In this document: piece by piece, positions 12,200-25,500 of the stretch
How positions within the stretch are numbered: the stretch's first letter is position 1
Layout of the letters: each line of letters opens with the position of its first letter
NCBI RefSeq assembly: GCF_016808095.1
Contig: NC_068971.1
Location: 26,060,131-26,124,130, forward strand
Reading direction: 5' to 3'
Length of the DNA stretch: 64,000 bases
DNA from: Vigna angularis
Taxonomy: Eukaryota; Streptophyta; Magnoliopsida; Fabales; Fabaceae
Notes under the pieces: generated by a model
The model's input: the letters and a program-made list of their open reading frames with translations, nothing else
Told to the model about the DNA's origin: nothing
Databases searched by the model: none
Made by a program: the position numbers and the translations under genes

Positions 12200-15100
12200 G
12201 TAAAAGTGGAAGCTTTAGGGGTTGGGGATTGCAAGGGTTCAAAAGTCTCCCCTTGCAATAAATGTACAAAAACAGCACATGAAGCATCATGAACCAAGAC
12301 AGGGAACATCCATCCCTCTTTTACACCCCTAACCCAAAAACAAAGTTGAAACATGAGAGCGACTAGGCTTTGCAATTGGGAAAGATTATGAACCAACCCA
12401 CCTACACCAAATTTTTGTGGTTAGAGAGATATGGGAAAATGTGAAAATCTGATAGGAAAAATAAATTAGTTTTATGCTAAAAAAATTAAAAATTGGGTTT
12501 CTCAATCAAGCCGATTTAGTAGAAAATCTGGAAGGAAGACTCGGAAAAAATACAAAAAGAGTGGGGAAATTGGGCACCAATGCCTTTGGCTGCTTCGTAT
12601 AATTTTATCTTCTGGATTTCGTACTGTCATTTTCAAATGGGAAGAACCCAAAGATTCTCTAAAGAATGTTCACTGGATAATTCATTTATTTTTCATTTAC
12701 TCTATTTCCTGTCATCTTTCATGGTAACAATAGTATTACTGCATGCTCTAGATATTGAGATGAAAAAGAAACAAATGAAAGATTCTATTTTTTGTTTACG
12801 AGAAACCTCTAATTATATTTTATTTCCTGTCCTTTTCTTTTTCACTTTACTGGGCAAATTTATAAGTGTGTACTTTTTTTATATAATTGTGTAGTTGCAT
12901 AGTCATAAATTGATGAGAAATTATAAATTTATTACTTTTATTTTAGTACAGTTATATATTAAGATAAAAAGTCAAATATCTATGAATATTACGAAGTTAT
13001 GAAGCAGTTTGATGTGTTGTGCTATCATTGTCAATCAATTATTAATTTAATGGAGAAGAAACAGGTGTTTCATGGTTATACGCCCACATGTGAAATGAAT
13101 ATGATTGTTTATGTTTAATCAATTGTTTCATAGGTTTTAAGCAAAATTATCTTATGCACAAAAAAGTTTTAGCAGTTTTGACGAAAAAAATAATATAAAA
13201 ACTAGAGGGTAAAAAGAGTTAACCTAACTTAATCCGTCTTTATTTTGTTGATATTTGGCTTGAGGTGATTGAAAATATTAACTCAATCTAAAGTGCTTTT
13301 AACCTATAGGATTAAGCTAAATCTAGTTTAAGATTGAACTGAAAATATGAACCCAAATCCGCCAACATAAAACTAGATGACTTTATAAATTGGCTCACTA
13401 CATAAATAGATATAAATAATATAAATCACTTAAGAATATTCTTCTACTCAATAATCTATAATAATTTACAAAACATCATCGTATATAAACAAAATATTTA
13501 ACTAAACCATCCTTCAAAATAGAATATCTATATATAAAATCAAAGGACCATCCCATCTCCCACCCTTATATAAATTGAAATACATAAATTAATTAATTAA
13601 ATCACAAAACTCAACCCAACTTATTTTAAACATTTTTAAAATCAATATCGAGAACCTATTTATCTGTATTTGCTTCTTGACTATTGAAGATTCTTCTCCA
13701 ATCAATGTAGATGCCATACGTCAAATCTTATGATGGTAATCCAAAAGATAAAAGAAAAAGATATATGTAAATCTTATCATGTTAATCTAAACCAAGATTA
13801 AGAAAACAAGTTATGACCTAGTTTCGACTATCGTGATGGAAAGGGTAAAGAACGTTGGGTACACCAAATTGAAACTAGAAAACTAGAAAATAGTGGTCAA
13901 TCTTGAATTTCGATTGGAAGGGTGATAACTGCTAAAGGATGAATAGAATAGAATAAGGGAATCACGTTTTGAAAAGGCTTCTTTATTTTAGGGGGTGGGT
14001 GGTGGTGATGGTGGGAAAGGAAATATATCAATCATAAATAACACAAAAGCTTTCTGTAAGTCCTCAGCATCTCTTTCTCTGCTTAATTAATCTATGTTTT
14101 GAAAGAAGACTCAACATTCGAACATAGTATTCCAAACCTATTTGCCAACTATGCAATAAACAAATGTACAATGTAGTTTCTTGGAATGCATTATGGACAA
14201 ACTTTGGGTTCTATGCCTCTAGATTATTCTATTGCATAAACAGCTCATGTTCATTAGTTTTCTTTTAAGAAAGGAAGAATGGTTTTGTATTAATATATTT
14301 AGCAGGAGACTTTTATAAGTATCTTTAGTGAAATTGTATCATGTGTTTTGACCAAATTTTTTTATAATTTCTCCTAAATCTGCCTTTAATCTATGTGTAA
14401 GTTAGTTTTCTATTAATTTCTCCTAAATCTTCCTTTAATTTACTTGTGAGTTAATTTTATCTTTTTTAATTTTTTGTTTTTATTTTCCTCTCGTAACAAT
14501 GCTAATATTTTTTTTTCGAACATAGTAATGTGTAACTAACTACTAGATATGCACCGGGCGTAAGTTTTAAATTGTTGGCAATGAAAAATTAGGTCACAAA
14601 AGATTATTTCATTATTTGATGTTGGCTCTTCATGTAATTTCTTTTAATCATGTAACGTGAGTTTATTATGATAACTTTCTTGGTATTTGCATTAACGTAG
14701 TAATATGAACTGTAATAATATAACATAATCTCCCAATACATATATCAGATATTTTCTATTTTTTTTAGGATTAAAGTTTTGTTTAAACATGTTTTTCTTG
14801 TTAGAAGTTTTCACTCCTGAATGAATATGTTCTATTATCAAGTGTTGCGCATTATTTATCTTTTAGAAACTCGCTTGTTAGTGCATCATTCTTCATTATT
14901 GTAACCTTGGAAAGAAAATTATATGCACAAGCACAAGATATTTTATAAAGAGTATTATAAAATTTAATATAATAATTAAAATTCTTATTAACACAAATAT
15001 TACTTAAACCATACAACCTTATTACAAAATCAAAAAGAGTAAAAAAATAAATAAATTTGTTTAAAACTTGGGACAAATGATCATTGGGTTAAATTAAAAA

Positions 15101-15217
15101 ATAAAAATATTTTATTGCATTAAAAATGTTATATTGCACCTTTTTTTTTAGCCTTTAGCTTTAGACATTTGTTGTTGATTTTGTTAACTTGTTACTTGAA
15201 AAACGGGTGAATTAAGT
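12200..15217. other. Intergenic AT-rich DNA upstream of the kinase gene
   Basis: No gene is supported. Short frames (for example 12580-12894 and 14852-15076) have AT-driven composition and no recognisable motif. A stretch near 13220-13420 resembles low-copy dispersed plant repeats, but no termini could be defined. Confidence 0.45.
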
Positions 15218-15900
15218 TGTGAAGATCTAGAAAATGATATTTTAGAAGTGGTAATGAGTTAAAAATATTAAGACTCGATTATTTTAATATTAAAAAGATT
15301 TTAATATAAATGAATTTGTTATAAACGAGTTTCATTATTTTAAAACACATCATCTCTCTATAAACCACTTTTCTAGAGTCATTTGCCTTCTCTCAAAGGG
15401 TTCTTGCACCTTGCTCATCTGTTTCAAGATCAGAGAGTGCCTCTGTGATCCTTGAGGCAAGGTCTACCAATTTATCCGATCAATTTGTCCAAAAGAGTGA
15501 GTTATTTTCAACTCTTTTCTTGAGCTCTCACACTTTTCCATTGCATGTGGACTTTAATTCCTCTACATGTGTCATCTGAGCCTTCTGTTAGGTTCTCTAC
15601 TGATCAATGGTTCTAATGATATATCTTGATCATGTTTTCATGTTTGTAAGTGTTCTTTGAAGTCTTTGAGTTGAGAGAGCAGAGTAGGGTTCTCTAGAGC
15701 TGGTTTAAGTTCTTAAAAAGGTAAGGAGAGTTAAATACCTCTTTTCTATTTTGTTAATGTTTGATAATTTGAATTGGTATGTTGGAGTTGATTAAAGAGA
15801 TTTTGTTGTGTTGTGGTATAATTACTTGAACTTGATCAATATGTGTGATATTTGATATTGGAAGATTATTGTGATGCATACTTTTGTATATTACCTATTT
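15218..15900 (+). mobile_element. LTR family A, third copy (5' part only)
   Basis: Starts TGTGAAGATCTAG and tracks the copy at 3949 through the 'tattttagaagtg' block, the 'catctctcta' block (about 15350) and the 'ttgcatgtgg' block (about 15541). The resemblance stops near 15900, before the dyad-minisatellite region. It is followed within about 100 bases by copia pol debris, but the two need not belong to one element. Confidence 0.7.
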
Positions 15901-16004
15901 GATCACTGATAACTCCAAATTTGCATTTTTTTTCCAGTGTTTAGGAGTCTTTCTGAGCTTCTTTTAGTTTTTAATTGAAAACTAAATCAATTTTATTTAT
16001 GCGG

Positions 16005-16715
16005 ATGTCTAATTGAAGTAAGGCCTTAAAAGCCAAATAAAAGTAGTTAGACTCTCGAGTAGTGAACAACTACCTTATTTGTTATTTTGAAAGATCCAAA
16101 GGCTTTAAATTTTATGATCCTAAATTAAAGACAATTGTTTGAGACAGAAATTGCCACAGTCTTTAAGGATATTAAGTTTGCAGGAAAGAACAAAGTTAGA
16201 AACTTTTTCTTAGAGAAAGAATTAGTAAAATTCCATAATCAAATCAAACAATTGCTTTCGATAAAGCAAGTTTGTAACCTCTACAAAATATTCCCATTCA
16301 AGATAATTTGGTCATTCATCAAGAACAAACTCAAGATCTTAAGAGACTTCTTCATGAGCCTTTGCGAAGATCCACAAACGAAAGGAGAAATGATATTCTA
16401 ATTTATTGTGTTATTACTCCAAGAACATGAGGAAAATAATGGAATTATGGAAGATGACATAATCAACTTTCATCAAGCCGTGAAAGATTCCAACTAAGAA
16501 AAATGGATTAAAGCAATGATTGAGGAGTATAAGTTCATGCAAGACAACAAGTTTTTGGAACTTATCTTGTTACCAGAAGGTGCGGAACCCATTGATTGTA
16601 AATGAATATTTTAGAGTAAATAGGTTTTCAAAGGTAATGTGAAAAGATGTAAGGCTCGTCTTATTGTTAGGGCTACACCCAAAAGGAAGAGATTGACTTT
16701 AAAGAGCATTTAAGT
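16005..16715 (+). mobile_element. Degenerate Ty1/copia pol fragment (integrase end to reverse transcriptase start)
   Basis: Conceptual translation across several frames, with stops, shows the copia order: KLDSRVVNNYLICYFERSKG with KFYDPKLKTI (C-terminal integrase region), then an LRRSTNERR-like linker, then FHQAVKDSN..KWIKAMIEEYKFMQD and the block preceding the reverse transcriptase core (LPEGAEPIDCK, KGNVKRCKARLIV). Many stops and frameshifts are present and the catalytic YVDD part is absent. This is an old, inactive fragment. Confidence 0.85.
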
Positions 16716-17385
16716 TTAAGGCTTTCTTTTTTTTTAATATAATTTAATATTTAGAAGTTATAAGTAGGGTGGTGAGTCAACCCAACTCACCACAGGTTCA
16801 ACTTGGGTGAGTCTGTGCCAAAATTTGCAATTTTTTAAACCCAATTTGACTCGAACCTATGATGGGTCATGTTGACTCACGAATTTTAACCCTTTTATGA
16901 CAACTCTATTGTAAATTTGGCAAAATTTTGTAACAATAAAATCACAATGATTTTCTTAGAAACTCCATGGAATTTTAAAAAATCATAACAGTTTCACCTA
17001 GAACCGTGTTGGAATGGAGAAATCATGACGGTTTGGTGACTTAACCATCATTAAATAGCTAGCAAGGGTTAAAAAGGTTTTACCTTTTCACTTTCCTGCA
17101 CATGCACAATTTGTCGTTGTCCTCTTCGTCGCACTAAAGCAATATTATCTCCCCATCCCCATTGTGGTCTTCACCTTGCACCCACTTGCCAAGTGGTTTC
17201 ATGTAGTGTTCTCTGCCATTGGCCCTTCTTTTGTAATAATTAATGTTATTAATGTTTGTTATATAGATCGCTCTTGGACGACCTGAACACCCTAGATGTG
17301 TTCGTGTTGTTGGATGTAGTGTTTGTATTCGATCTTACTTTAGAGCCTCATTGAAAGCTAATATCATTCATCCACTTATGCACAT

Positions 17386-17586
17386 GTGGAGGAGTACATG
17401 AAGAAATTGAAATGTGACCTCGCTAAAGAGCTACGAAAGGAGATGAAACAAAGTTGCAAGTCACTACAAAAAAAAAGGTTTGTTTCTCGAGGATCCACTA
17501 GCCACATTGAAGGAGGTTCTGCATCCGTAGGTACAAACCTAGTGGAGATTCCATGGGATGCTACTACTTTTGTTCAAACAAAGTGA
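17386..17586 (+). pseudogene. Coiled-coil-like piece of the old CACTA coding region
   Basis: A 66-residue frame with a charged helical start (MEEYMKKLKCDLAKELRKEM) and then a Ser/Gly-rich tail. Transposon proteins of CACTA type often carry such a segment between the transposase and the Ulp1-like domain. Immediately downstream, 17760-17890 codes for LHGFYLGARKDNTYGF in a frame with stops. This assignment depends on its place just before the protease remnant. Confidence 0.4.
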
Positions 17587-17973
17587 GTTTCCATTATACA
17601 TTTACCAATCTTATTTAGAGGAGATATTTGCAGGAAATCAGGAGTTAAATATATTTGTTGTATAGTTATGGATGTTGTAAGTTAACTTTTAATCATTTTT
17701 TTGTTACCTTAAATAAATTGAGGATGTTATTAATGTACACAATTTAGGTACTTGCATGGTTTTTACTTGGGAGCGAGAAAGGATAACACATATGGGTTTA
17801 TAGACCATCAAGTCACATAACTAGTTGGCAAATCCCCTATAGAAAGATGAATGTACATCAACAAAGTCATACTAGATGGAATAAACAATTTTACATTGCT
17901 TCATATATAGCTAAGTAATTATATCCTAATTTAATAATTACATTTTAGCCTTTTAAATATGTTTTAACTAATT

Positions 17974-18400
17974 TTCAATGTAGTCGTCATTGACAACTAC
18001 TAGTTATTGCAGTACCAATTCGTATCACTTCATGGTTTTGCTCCTTACATAAAAAACCTCATAGTCACTTGAAAAATATAATAGATATTTTAAGAAAAGT
18101 CTACTACTTCATTGACCTTGAACATATAATGTCATGTTTTCTAACATTAAATGTTATTATATTTAGTGCTTTTAATGGTCAAAGCATAATCAGTGATAGA
18201 TCAAGTGCCACAACTAAACATGTCACATGACAATTCCTCAAGGTATTTATAATACTATGTAATTCATTTACTACGTATTATCATATAATTTATCTAATGA
18301 GTATAACTATGGTGTAGTGCAATAAACAAACTAGTAACTTTGAGTGTAGCTATTACGTCATGCAATGGATTACAATTATTGTGGAAGTTGGTTATGAAAG
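17974..18400 (+). pseudogene. Ulp1-like (peptidase C48) domain remnant of a CACTA transposon
   Basis: Conceptual translation gives H-stop-QLLVIAVPIRITSWFCSLHKKP, matching the HWQLLVI...WFCSLHKKP block around the catalytic His of plant transposon Ulp1-like proteases, with the Trp codon changed to TGA. Farther on, CNKQTSNFECSYYVMQWI (18320-18375) matches the block that carries the catalytic Cys (consensus like C..Q..S..CGYYVM.W). Frames differ between the two blocks, so introns or frameshifts separate them. The protein cannot be functional as it stands. Confidence 0.75.
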
Positions 18401-19504
18401 CAGTTAGGATAAGATAATATAATATATCCCATTTAAACATATGTCCTTAATTCATTGTTATATGTAATAATTTTAACTTCAATTTACTTTTGTAGATTTT
18501 TTTTTACGAACAACCAATAGATTTAGTTTAGTAGTTTTAAATGTTTAAGAAATTTTTTCAAATATTAGATAGTTATACTTGTTTGAATTAGCTGTATTTT
18601 TGGAAACTTTTGACAGATTTTTGGTAAAATGAAATTGTAAATAGTTTATATTTAAAAAAAAAATACCAACTTCCACGATGATTATGACATAAATCATTAT
18701 GATATATGTTGTTTCCATTATGTTTATGGTACAAACCGTCATGATATAGGCTCGTTAGACCCAAATTATTTTAATTTGAGATCAAAATATCACAATGATT
18801 AAGAACCAAAACTGTTGTGATACACTACAAGAAAAAATTAAATTACATACAGCCAAAATCCGTATATAAGGCCCAAAATCCGTATATAACACTTGGTTAC
18901 ATACGACTTATATACGGACAAAAATCCATATATAAAACTGTCGTAGTTAAATTATATAAAAATCCGTATATAAAATCCGTATATAATTATGTACAGAAAA
19001 ATCCGTATATAATATAAAAAGATCCGTATGTAACTTTATGATTTTATAAAAAAAAAATTAAATGAACTCACATCTGCACCCAACTAAGAGTTACATATAA
19101 CTCAAAAGAGACAAACACAATTGTCAAATTACATCTCAAGCATTTCACATTTAAAAGTCAAATATATTCATAAATAAGTAGTACAATTCATAAAATGGTA
19201 AACATAATAGTAAATTAAACTATTTATACAATTGGTTATCTATGAAAAACTATCTAAGAATTGTTCCACCAGTACCACTAACTAGCCATTTATCATCAAG
19301 GCGATGGCTCTAAACCCCAAATAAAGAATCTTCAATTCTTGTGTTGCTGAGTAGAAGATTTACCAAGTGAATAGAAAAGTCTTGAGGATGTTGATGATGT
19401 TGCATTTGATTGCAAAGGCCTTGTGGTAGTTCCTGCCATTGTTGTAAAAATGTGAAGCCAAGTTCGAAAACTTTTGCTGAGTAACACTTCTCATTCTCTC
19501 CACC

Positions 19505-19590
19505 GTGCTCTTCTCCTAACAGTGCTCTTCTCCTAACAGTGCTCTTCTCCTGACAGTGCTCTTCTCCTGACAGTGCTCTTCTCCTGACAG
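19505..19590. repeat. 17-bp minisatellite, five units
   Basis: Unit GTGCTCTTCTCCTRACA repeated five times head to tail. The first two units carry 'cctaaca', the last three 'cctgaca'. It lies inside CACTA #2. Confidence 0.95.
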
Positions 19591-21129
19591 TAACACATCA
19601 TTTAACACTATTAGAAATGTCAATTGAGATGGTGCAAAGATCAAATGATAATTTCCATATATCCAAAGCATAAAATCTATAGCAATATCTTACAAGATTC
19701 ATTAAGCATGTATTTGACCACAAAATTCTTCTCTTATTCCCATCCACTATATTTTTTTATATAAGCAAAAATTCCAAAGTCGATTTGTCACCTATGTTGA
19801 ATTCATACGACTATTCAGTTCGTTTCACATCTAGGTCATCAGTTTTATAGTATTCACCAATAAATTAAATACAAAAAAAACCAATTAAAACAATCAAAAG
19901 CCATTCAATTATAAAGTAACTTTCTTGGATTACTTTTTTCCACGGGGATTCAATACAGAGGTGTGATAAAACTATGTTTTAATAATAAGAAAAATATATA
20001 AGGACTTATACTTTAACAATATAAAATCCAAAAAATTAGATACGTAAAAAAATATTAATATATTAAAAATATAAAAGTAAACAAGAATTTAGATGAATAA
20101 AAAGGAGAGATAAAAAGTAAAATTAAAGGTGGAAAAAGCTGGCAGGATTTATATTCTAATCAATCCAGAATTTCAATCCGAGGACTACTAAAATAAATAC
20201 TTATGAATGGGTTCTTAATTTAATTTCAACAATATATACATTTAACTACTAAAATAATCCATTTAAAAGAAAAATTTGCTGCCACAAGTACATGGTAGAT
20301 GCATTAATATAAAGGAACTACTCTGACACAAGTGCTAACCCTGAAATCTGCTTGACTAAGAACTTCTTTGGTTGTTACATTGAATTCATTCCTTATGGAA
20401 GGATTGCGTCACCAGGTTTGGTAAGATTCAGCTCCTGTATGAATAAAGAAACTGCACAAATTAAAAAACTAATATGCACACATAATACAAAATAAACATT
20501 AACAGAGTAAAGGTTGAGATATCATGTAATGAAAGGATATTGTAGCCATGGTTGTTTAATAGTTCTGCACTAATAGCATAAGAAACTAAAAGTTGTAGAT
20601 GAGAAAGGATGAGTAATCGAACTTGATAGAAAGGATTCGGCAATTAATTGAATCCCGTGACAAAAGTGCCATGACAAAAAGAGATTTGCCAAAATAAAGT
20701 ATACCAAAATCCCATATTCTCCTTATTAGAAAATAACTTCACCCTCTTAGGGCCTAAAAGATGGAAATGCAATCCAATTATAACTACGATAACATTAAAA
20801 AAAAGTGCAGTAGCAATCAGTGAAGATCATATTTACAAGATAAATAATCATCTATAGCAATCAGTGAAAGACGTAATTCAAAATTTGTAGGAACTAAATT
20901 CTTAAACTTTGAAAGACGTAACAGTATTCATCCATTTAAGAAAGTTAATTACAATAGTTTTACCAATTCAAAATAACTAAACTGCGAAAACAAGAATCTC
21001 GGATGAAATTTCATGCCAACAATGTAAACTATAAGTATATCACCACACGCTCATCTCACAAAATAACTAAAAAAAATAAGTCCTAAAAGAACACAATCAT
21101 CAGCGAAAAATAAAAACCCACAACTAAAA

Positions 21130-22060
21130 TCACAACACAACATGTGACGAGATTGCAGAGAGTGCCTCTGCGACACAAGTCAACACCCTCGTAATCAAAG
21201 CCAATGACGAGCTTCGATTGAGGTGATGATTCAAGGAAAAAGAGGAGGCTACAGTGACACACCTTATACCACTTCGAATCTTCTTAAACATCAATATAAT
21301 CGCCTCAATCGAACTTCCGAACCGAACCATAAAGCATTATGTGCCAATGAAAGAAACAAAAGAGGGATTAGGGTTCACGAGTTTTTGCAATGTCGGGCTA
21401 GGGACTCCTAGCATTTGAACGAACAAAGAGGCTACTTACTAGGACCCAGTGAGCGTCACCTTAACCAATAACAACAACAAACTTCGTCACCGTCTCTGAC
21501 GAACTCCGTCACCGTCTCTGACGAACTCCGTCACCGAACGCCACACAACATCAAACGACACACAATGGAGAGATGAAGGAGATTAGTTTGAAGATGCAGT
21601 GGTGAGACGGTGGTCATAGACACGGAGGAAAAATGACAATGCTTCGACAACAATACCTAGGGTTCAATGTCTTTAGGAATTGCTTCTTCAGTCTCGTACG
21701 AAATTCGCGAAATGAAAAATGTTGGGGGAGAACACGGGTACCACACAGCGACAACGACACCTTGGAAGACCACGATTGGAGGCAGGGACTCCTAGGGTTT
21801 GATCGACGAAGATGATGGATCGACGAACGAAGATGATGGTTCCAGATGATGAAGGGGAATGACTATGATCGATGAGAAGAATCACTTGATGACAAGAATG
21901 GCCAGAGAAGAAGCTATGATCGATCGAGAGGGAAGAAAAGAGCCGAGAGGAAAGAAAGAGCTGAGACGAAGAAGGGCTCAAGAACTTTCCAACAACACTC
22001 ATTCTCTCTGCCTATTACGTTTTCTTTTAGGGTTTAATTTGTTAATTTTTTTTCTTTAAT
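21130..22060. other. GC-richer interior of CACTA #2, possible captured sequence
   Basis: Composition differs from the AT-rich arms. At 21485-21535 a 22-bp unit (CGTCACCGTCTCTGACGAAC plus TC) is repeated twice with a partial third. Short frames on both strands (for example 21688-22002 minus, 21859-22059 plus) have no recognisable motif. Origin unknown. Confidence 0.35.
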
Positions 22061-22516
22061 ATCTGTATATAATATCTTGGAGGAACCCAATTACATTCAG
22101 ATATTATATAAAGTTTTATCCTTCAGAAAACTCCAAACAAAAGGCTCCAGCATTATGTACAGATCTTAAGTATGAATAATCCGTATAAAAACTTTTTTTC
22201 TATTATATAATTTATCCGTATATAAAATCCATATATAACAAAACATTATGTACGGATCTGGATCCGTATGTAATAATCCGTATTTAAATGACCTTTTTCT
22301 TGTAGTGATAGTTTAATTCCAAATTTGAATTATTTTTATGTAATTTATTTGTTTAACCATGGGAAATAATATCACTACGGTTTTCAACAATCACAATGGT
22401 AGCCAACCTGTCTTGATTTTCGTCAAATTTTTCATGACAGCATGATCAACGACGATGAGGATTTCATAGTAGAAAGGTTTTTTTGTCTGTTGTGATATGA
22501 ATTTTCTACAATAGCG

Positions 22517-25500
22517 CATGTATATGCTACCTTCATGTAATTTTCATGCTACATATTTCATGGTGAGTTTGTGTCTTTTTGTTGTGTGAATATTAGTGAT
22601 CATTGATAGATTTAATTATGTTGATATGACAAAAATCACTTTGGTTCTATGTATTGATATAATTAATAGACAAGATTAAGTCATTATGCCCAAAGAATAT
22701 AATGACAAATTTTGAGCTCATAAAGTATAATATATTTATAAGGACATACATATGTGACCAATGAGAGATTGTTATAATTTTTGAGTCACATATATGTTAT
22801 TTAAAGGTGTTAGAGTCATTATATGATTGATTAGTCTAATAACATAATTGTTATGAAATACTATTATGTAATACCCTAAACTAATATTCTAATGTGATAA
22901 GAAACTGAATTGAAAATATTAAAATATGAAATACATTGAAATCCTCAATTGTAGATAATGTAACATTACATAATAGGTTAAGATTTTGTTTTCTCTTCAT
23001 AAGGAGAAATAATAAAAATGGTCTCTTAGACCCTCTATATTTAGAATATCATATACATGCGATTAATCTCATAATCTACATTATTCCTAATTACAAACTT
23101 AAGTAAGCGTCCACGTTATTTTTCATTTTTACCATGAATTATATCATGTGTTTATTAAAAATTAATATATAATTGTATTATATATTTTGGATGTTTATAA
23201 ATACACTATGTGATTAAATACATAATTATTATATTTTATAAAATTCATTATAAGAGAAAGTAATGAACTTGCAAACAGGTGGTTCTCTGGATGATAAAAG
23301 GTTCTTATTGCTTAATAATGTTCCAAACAGAGTTTCCCGAAGTCAAATCTTATCATTATAAAGATGAGAAGAAAAAGAAAAAGGTTCCAACAACTATAAC
23401 TGTGATGGAATAGTGGAAAGGAAGGGTGCACCCAAAAAAAAATATAATGGCATCAAATATATGATTTCAGAAGGGGCAATAATAATAAATTCAAATTCTT
23501 ATTTTTATATAATAGAAAAATTATAATTTCTAAATTATCTTTGTTTACATTTATTACGACGATATTCAAATTAAAAAAATTATGATATTTCAATTGAAAT
23601 AATGGAAGTTTTTTTTTATATTTAAGCCCATATTTATTTTTTATAATTATCTTGAGAGGGATTATTGAAATATGCATTATTTAAAGTTTTTATAAGGTGA
23701 ACAATTCCAAATTAATGTTTAAAGAATATTGGTGAGGTGTCAAGGGATAAATAGATACTATATACTAAAAATGCTTAATAAAGGGTAGTGGAGAGTGGTA
23801 GGTAAGGAAATTTTGGAATAACATGTAGTGCGTGAGTCATCTATATCTCTCTTTGTTTTATTCTATTCTAAGATTTAAAAAATTACTTCAAACTTTGGGT
23901 ATGGCTTCAAGCCCATTTCTTAACTCTATATTGAAGAAATATATGGGTTCTATGCCTTAAAATTATTTTAACAAGGGGAAATAAGCCTCTCTCCATTTTT
24001 AAAATAAAACAAAATAAAATAAAGAAGTTAAATAAAAAGACTGATAATGTACCATTGAGAGCTAAAAAATAATAACATAAAGAGAGTCTAGTGATAAAGA
24101 TGTCAAAATAAAATTAAAATAGAAGTTAGTAATTATATTTTTTGCATATTTTAATAAAATTGCTCCAATTTTCTCTTTATAATGAATTTCCGAAAACACG
24201 TTGAGTTAACAAACAATCAAATCCCACAATCCACTCCTTAACCAGGGATACGATAGAAATGAATTCTGATAAAGCAAAATGAAAAAAAAAAAAAAAAAAC
24301 CCTCTAAGTACGTTTAGATACCGATTTTTTTTTTTTAAAAAAGATAGAGTTTATACTTTTAAAATTTAAAGAATTAAGATACTTATAAGAAAAATTATAT
24401 GATAAGAAAACTTTATGAAAATTGACACAGTGAATTACTAATTTAATCTATAAATTATAATGATTGAACATGTTGATCTCTAAATGAATAAATAGTAAAA
24501 TTGTCCTCGAATAAATTGTCAGTTAAAATTAAAAATAATAAAATTTAGTTCTAAAATAAATAAAATTACAAAAACGATTCCTGATGATATAAATTTTCAA
24601 AAAAGAAAATCAAATTATATGAGTAATTAAAGTAGCCTCTAATTAAAAAATCTTAGTTGTATATCTTTTATCTCTTAACATTCAAATTTTTGTGTTATAT
24701 CCTTAAAATATTTCTCACGTATTTTAATCATAAATTTATATAATGCCGTGGATTATTTTTCCAGTTACTCAATATACCTTTAAAAATATTGTTTAAATTA
24801 TTTAAAAAGTGTTTCAAGAAATAATTATGATTTATTTAAGAAATAAGAAGTATAAAAAAGAGCAAGAAAGAGATAAAAGATACAAGAAGCCAATAAAAAA
24901 AAAAGATAACGTCAAAAGTTTTATACAACTTGATTGTATTACTTTATAAGGAATAGAGTCTAAAGGTAATTTTATTTTTTATTTTATTTTCCTTCTTCTT
25001 TGTTATTATGATTGTTCTTGTTTCTTCTTTATCCTTTCCTCTATCTTCCCCTTTCCTAATTTCTCTTTTCCCTTTTAAAACCATTTTTCATCTCTACAAT
25101 GAATAAATCCTACCATTAGAAGATAACTACCTATAGAGTACTTTCATTCGATTATAATTCAATGTAAAAAAAACTTATGTTGCTCTAAAATCTCTTCACA
25201 TTTTGCATAATTATGAGAAAATAAGTTATATATTTAATTGTCATTAAATTAAATAATTGTAACAAAAAATGCACAAAAAAAAGTATAAAAAGAAATCCAT
25301 GAGGAATCAATGGACCCTATACCAGAGATTTCACATGTAACATGTTCTGTGGTGATGAAGAGTCAACGCGTGGTTTGGTCAAACTATGTTTGTCTATTAT
25401 TAGACTAATAGTAGACGCTAACATTCCGAAACCAAAAAGATAGCTACAATTAGAATGAGTGTATATAATGAAATTCAGCTACATGTTAGTCAACAACCAG

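Larger units (their letters stand above)
18823..22307. mobile_element. Non-autonomous CACTA transposon #2 (3.49 kb), nested
   Basis: Both ends read CACTACAAGAAAAA on their own strand (13-14 matching bases) and are flanked by the 3-bp duplication ATA (18820-18822 and 22308-22310). Subterminal arrays of AATCCGTATATAA occur about ten times near 18850-19030 and again, partly inverted, at 22060-22285. The interior has no transposase. It holds two minisatellites and a GC-richer segment (21130-22060) that could be a captured host sequence but was not identified. It is inserted in the older CACTA 16904-22516. Confidence 0.93.
16904..22516 (+). mobile_element. Old CACTA element with Ulp1-like protease remnant, interrupted by CACTA #2
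   Basis: The ends CTCTATTGTAAA (16904) and, reverse complemented, CGCTATTGTAGA (ending 22516) match each other and fit a decayed CACTATTGTA terminus with a change at base 2 on each side. Flanks CAA and CAT could be a decayed 3-bp duplication. Inside each end are repeated words (ATCACAATG, ATCATGACGG and similar) like subterminal arrays. The interior codes for a broken Ulp1-like protease (17974-18400), a domain found in many plant CACTA and related transposons. A second, younger CACTA sits at 18823-22307. Without that insert the element is about 2.1 kb, so most transposase sequence has been lost. Confidence 0.65.

Noticed and set aside
12001..12396. 131-residue minus-strand frame directly upstream of the lectin receptor kinase
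   Set aside because: It overlaps the probable leader and promoter of the kinase gene, is Ser/Phe/Leu-rich from CT-rich sequence, and has no recognisable domain.
17464..17484. CACTACAAAAAAAAAGG as a further CACTA terminus
   Set aside because: It lies inside a coding-like frame of the older element. No partner end or duplication was found, so the match is probably chance.
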